From: Haloferacaceae archaeon PL-Br10_E2g29
GTDB taxonomy: Archaea; Halobacteriota; Halobacteria; Halobacteriales; Haloferacaceae
Assembly (NCBI GenBank): GCA_001563965.1
Contig: LKMS01000078.1
Location: 1-6,920 of the forward strand
Length of the DNA: 6,920 nucleotides
Direction: 5' to 3'
The position numbers and the translations under genes are program-made. Below the pieces are notes generated by a model. It had not been told where the DNA came from, ran no database searches, and worked only from the letters and a program-made list of their open reading frames with translations. Positions 5,173-6,920 of the stretch are shown here, in pieces (position 1 is the stretch's first letter; the number at the start of each line of letters is the position of its first letter).

Positions 5173-6920
5173 GCGAAACGGGCGAGAAATCAGGTGAGGA
5201 GGGCGACGACGCGAGCAGCACCGCAGACACACCCACCACCGAGAACAACGCGGACGAGACGGGCGAGTCGGAAGCGACGACGCACGAAACGCCCATGCGC
5301 GCGGACGACGAGCAGTATTTCTCCCAACTCGAAACCCAGCTCGATGAGGCGATGGCGGTCGCCGAACGCGCTAAAGGCCAAGGAAAAGACCCCGAAACGG
5401 AGGTCGAAATTCCGATTGCCAAGGACATGGCCGACCGGGTCGAAAACATTCTCGGGATCCCCCACGTCGCCGAACGCGTCCGCGAACTCGAAACCCAGAT
5501 GTCCCGCGAGGAGGCCGCGCTCGCACTCGCGGAGGATTTCGCCGAGGGCCGCGTCGGCGACTACGACAGCAAGGCCGGGAAAATTGAGGGGGCGGTTCGC
5601 ACCGCCGTTGCGCTCCTGACCGAGGGCGTTGTCGCCGCGCCAATCGAGGGCATCGATGGGGTCGAAATCCTCTCGAACGACGACGGCACCGAGTTCGTCA
5701 ACGTCTACTACGCGGGGCCGATTCGGTCGGCGGGCGGAACCGCACAGGCGTTGTCGGTGCTCGTCGCTGACTACACGCGAAGTATTCTCGGGTTGGCCGA
5801 GTACAACGGCCGCGACGACGAAATCGAACGGTACGTCGAGGAGATCAACCTCTACGACAAGGACACCGGCCTGCAGTACTCGCCGAAGGACAAAGAGAGC
5901 CGATTTATCGCGACCAATATGCCGATCATGCTCGACGGCGAGGCGACCGGCGACGAGGAGGTCTCGGGCTACCGGGACCTCGACCGCGTCGACACCAACT
6001 CCACTCGTGGCGGCATGTGTCTGGTGATGGCCGAGGGAATTGCGCTGAAAGCGCCGAAAATCCAGCGTTACACCCGCCAACTCGATGAAGTCGAGTGGCC
6101 ATGGCTCCAGGATCTGATCGACGGCACGATCGACGGCGACGCGGAACCCGAGATAGCCGACAGCGACGACGTCGACAGCGACGCGACTGCGCAAGCGGCC
6201 GACAACGAGACAACATCGGAGTCGGCCGCAGACGACCACGAGGTCGACGGGCCCGCTCGCGTCGATCCGAAATCGAAGTACCTACTCGATCTGATCGCCG
6301 GCCGGCCCGTCTTTGGCCACCCCTCGGAGGCCGGCGGCTTTCGGCTTCGCTACGGCCGGGCACGCAATCTCGGCTTTGCGACCGCCGGCGTCCATCCGGC
6401 GACGATGCACGTCATCGATGATTTTCTGGCAACCGGTACCCAAATCAAAACCGAACGCCCCGGCAAAGCGGCCGGCGTTATCCCGGTCGACTCAATTGAA
6501 GGGCCAACCGTCCGACTGGCGACCGGCGAAGTCCGACGGATCGATGAGCCGGCCGAGGCGCTCGAACTGCGAAACGGCGTCGAGAAAATCCTCGATATCG
6601 GCGAGTATCTCGTCAACTACGGTGAGTTCGTCGAGAACAACCATCCGCTGGCTCCCGCGTCGTACGCCCCCGAATGGTGGCTCTTAGAGTTTGAGGCGGC
6701 CGGTGCCAACGTCCAAGCGCTCCGCGACGACCCCCACGTCGATCTCGAACACCCCTCGGCACGGGAGGCGCTTGACTGGGCGACCGACTATGACTGCCCG
6801 CTGCATCCAACCTACACCTACCTGTGGCACGACATCTCGGTCGAGGCGTTCGAAACGCTCGCGGCGGTCGTCGCCAACGCGGAGATTTCGACCGAAGCCG
6901 ATGACCGCGGCGAACTGCTC
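5169..6920 (+). CDS. polC: DNA polymerase D large catalytic subunit DP2, N-terminal part (runs off the right edge)
   Basis: The frame is open for 584 codons to the window end. DP2 is the catalytic subunit of archaeal family-D DNA polymerase, working with the DP1 exonuclease subunit (not in this window) at the replication fork. Typical blocks are RADDEQYFSQLE (44-55), IPIAKDMADRVENILGIPHV, NVYYAGPIRSAGGTAQALSV, RGGMCLVMAEGIALKAPKI, LIAGRPVFGHPSEAGGFRLR, GFATAGVHPATMHVIDDFLA and KTERPGKAAGVIPVDSIEGP. About half of a normal DP2 (roughly 1,200 residues without inteins) is visible, all N-terminal. The catalytic double-psi barrel and any intein would lie beyond the edge. Residues about 323-360 form an acidic low-complexity insertion, common in haloarchaea. 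GTG 5169 overlaps the upstream stop (GTGA) and adds 42 acidic residues. The family start is usually MRxxDExYF, matching ATG 5295 here. I prefer 5169 because of the overlap, the coding-like codons and the lack of a promoter before 5295. Confidence 0.96.
   Translation, partial: MSETGEKSGEEGDDASSTADTPTTENNADETGESEATTHETPMRADDEQYFSQLETQLDEAMAVAERAKGQGKDPETEVEIPIAKDMADRVENILGIPHVAERVRELETQMSREEAALALAEDFAEGRVGDYDSKAGKIEGAVRTAVALLTEGVVAAPIEGIDGVEILSNDDGTEFVNVYYAGPIRSAGGTAQALSVLVADYTRSILGLAEYNGRDDEIERYVEEINLYDKDTGLQYSPKDKESRFIATNMPIMLDGEATGDEEVSGYRDLDRVDTNSTRGGMCLVMAEGIALKAPKIQRYTRQLDEVEWPWLQDLIDGTIDGDAEPEIADSDDVDSDATAQAADNETTSESAADDHEVDGPARVDPKSKYLLDLIAGRPVFGHPSEAGGFRLRYGRARNLGFATAGVHPATMHVIDDFLATGTQIKTERPGKAAGVIPVDSIEGPTVRLATGEVRRIDEPAEALELRNGVEKILDIGEYLVNYGEFVENNHPLAPASYAPEWWLLEFEAAGANVQALRDDPHVDLEHPSAREALDWATDYDCPLHPTYTYLWHDISVEAFETLAAVVANAEISTEADDRGELL

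Noticed and set aside
5190..6239. 349-codon minus-strand ORF opposite polC
   Set aside because: Long antisense frames are common in high-GC third-position genes. The plus frame has unbroken DP2 motifs over the same bases, and the antisense translation shows no recognisable domain.

Overview
The window is from a halophilic archaeon (class Halobacteria). The proteins are rich in Asp and Glu and poor in Lys. The codons favour G or C in third position. The intergenic gaps are AT-rich with TATA elements near -27 of several start codons and almost no Shine-Dalgarno sites, as expected for leaderless haloarchaeal transcripts. Two genes are typical of archaea or haloarchaea: the large subunit of DNA polymerase D and a DUF5783-type small protein. 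I cannot name the genus.

Layout. Positions 1-811 (minus strand) hold the N-terminal 270 residues of an amidase-signature enzyme that runs off the left edge. A 440-base divergent spacer (812-1251) with three small hairpins separates it from a fumarylacetoacetate hydrolase (FAH) family gene (1252-1971, plus), which has a textbook TATA box. A 271-base spacer follows; its left part carries a 44-codon minus-strand ORF of uncertain status and its right part one arm of a long inverted repeat. Then come a DUF5783-type gene (2243-2569) and a NifU-domain iron-sulfur scaffold gene (2608-2967). The second arm of the inverted repeat lies just beyond the NifU gene, upstream of a divergent enolase-superfamily gene (3141-4214). 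An amphi-Trp-type gene (4233-4652, minus) converges on it with only 18 bases between stop codons. A PPC/DUF296 gene (4753-5172, plus) diverges from that and overlaps by four bases (GTGA) the start of polC, the DP2 catalytic subunit of archaeal polymerase D (5169 to the right edge, 584 codons seen).

How the genes relate. The only clear operon is PPC/DUF296-polC, where the overlap suggests translational coupling of a putative DNA-binding protein to the replicative polymerase. DUF5783 and NifU are co-directional and 38 bases apart, so they may be co-transcribed. Amidase and FAH are divergent catabolic-type enzymes with unknown substrates. I found no tRNA, rRNA, CRISPR array, transposase or defence system.

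The most unusual signal is the pair of near-identical 25-base AT-rich elements (2170-2194 and 3048-3072, 24/25 identical, inverted) that bracket the DUF5783-NifU pair. Next are apparent active-site substitutions in the FAH-family and enolase-superfamily proteins. I see no complete new multi-gene system here.
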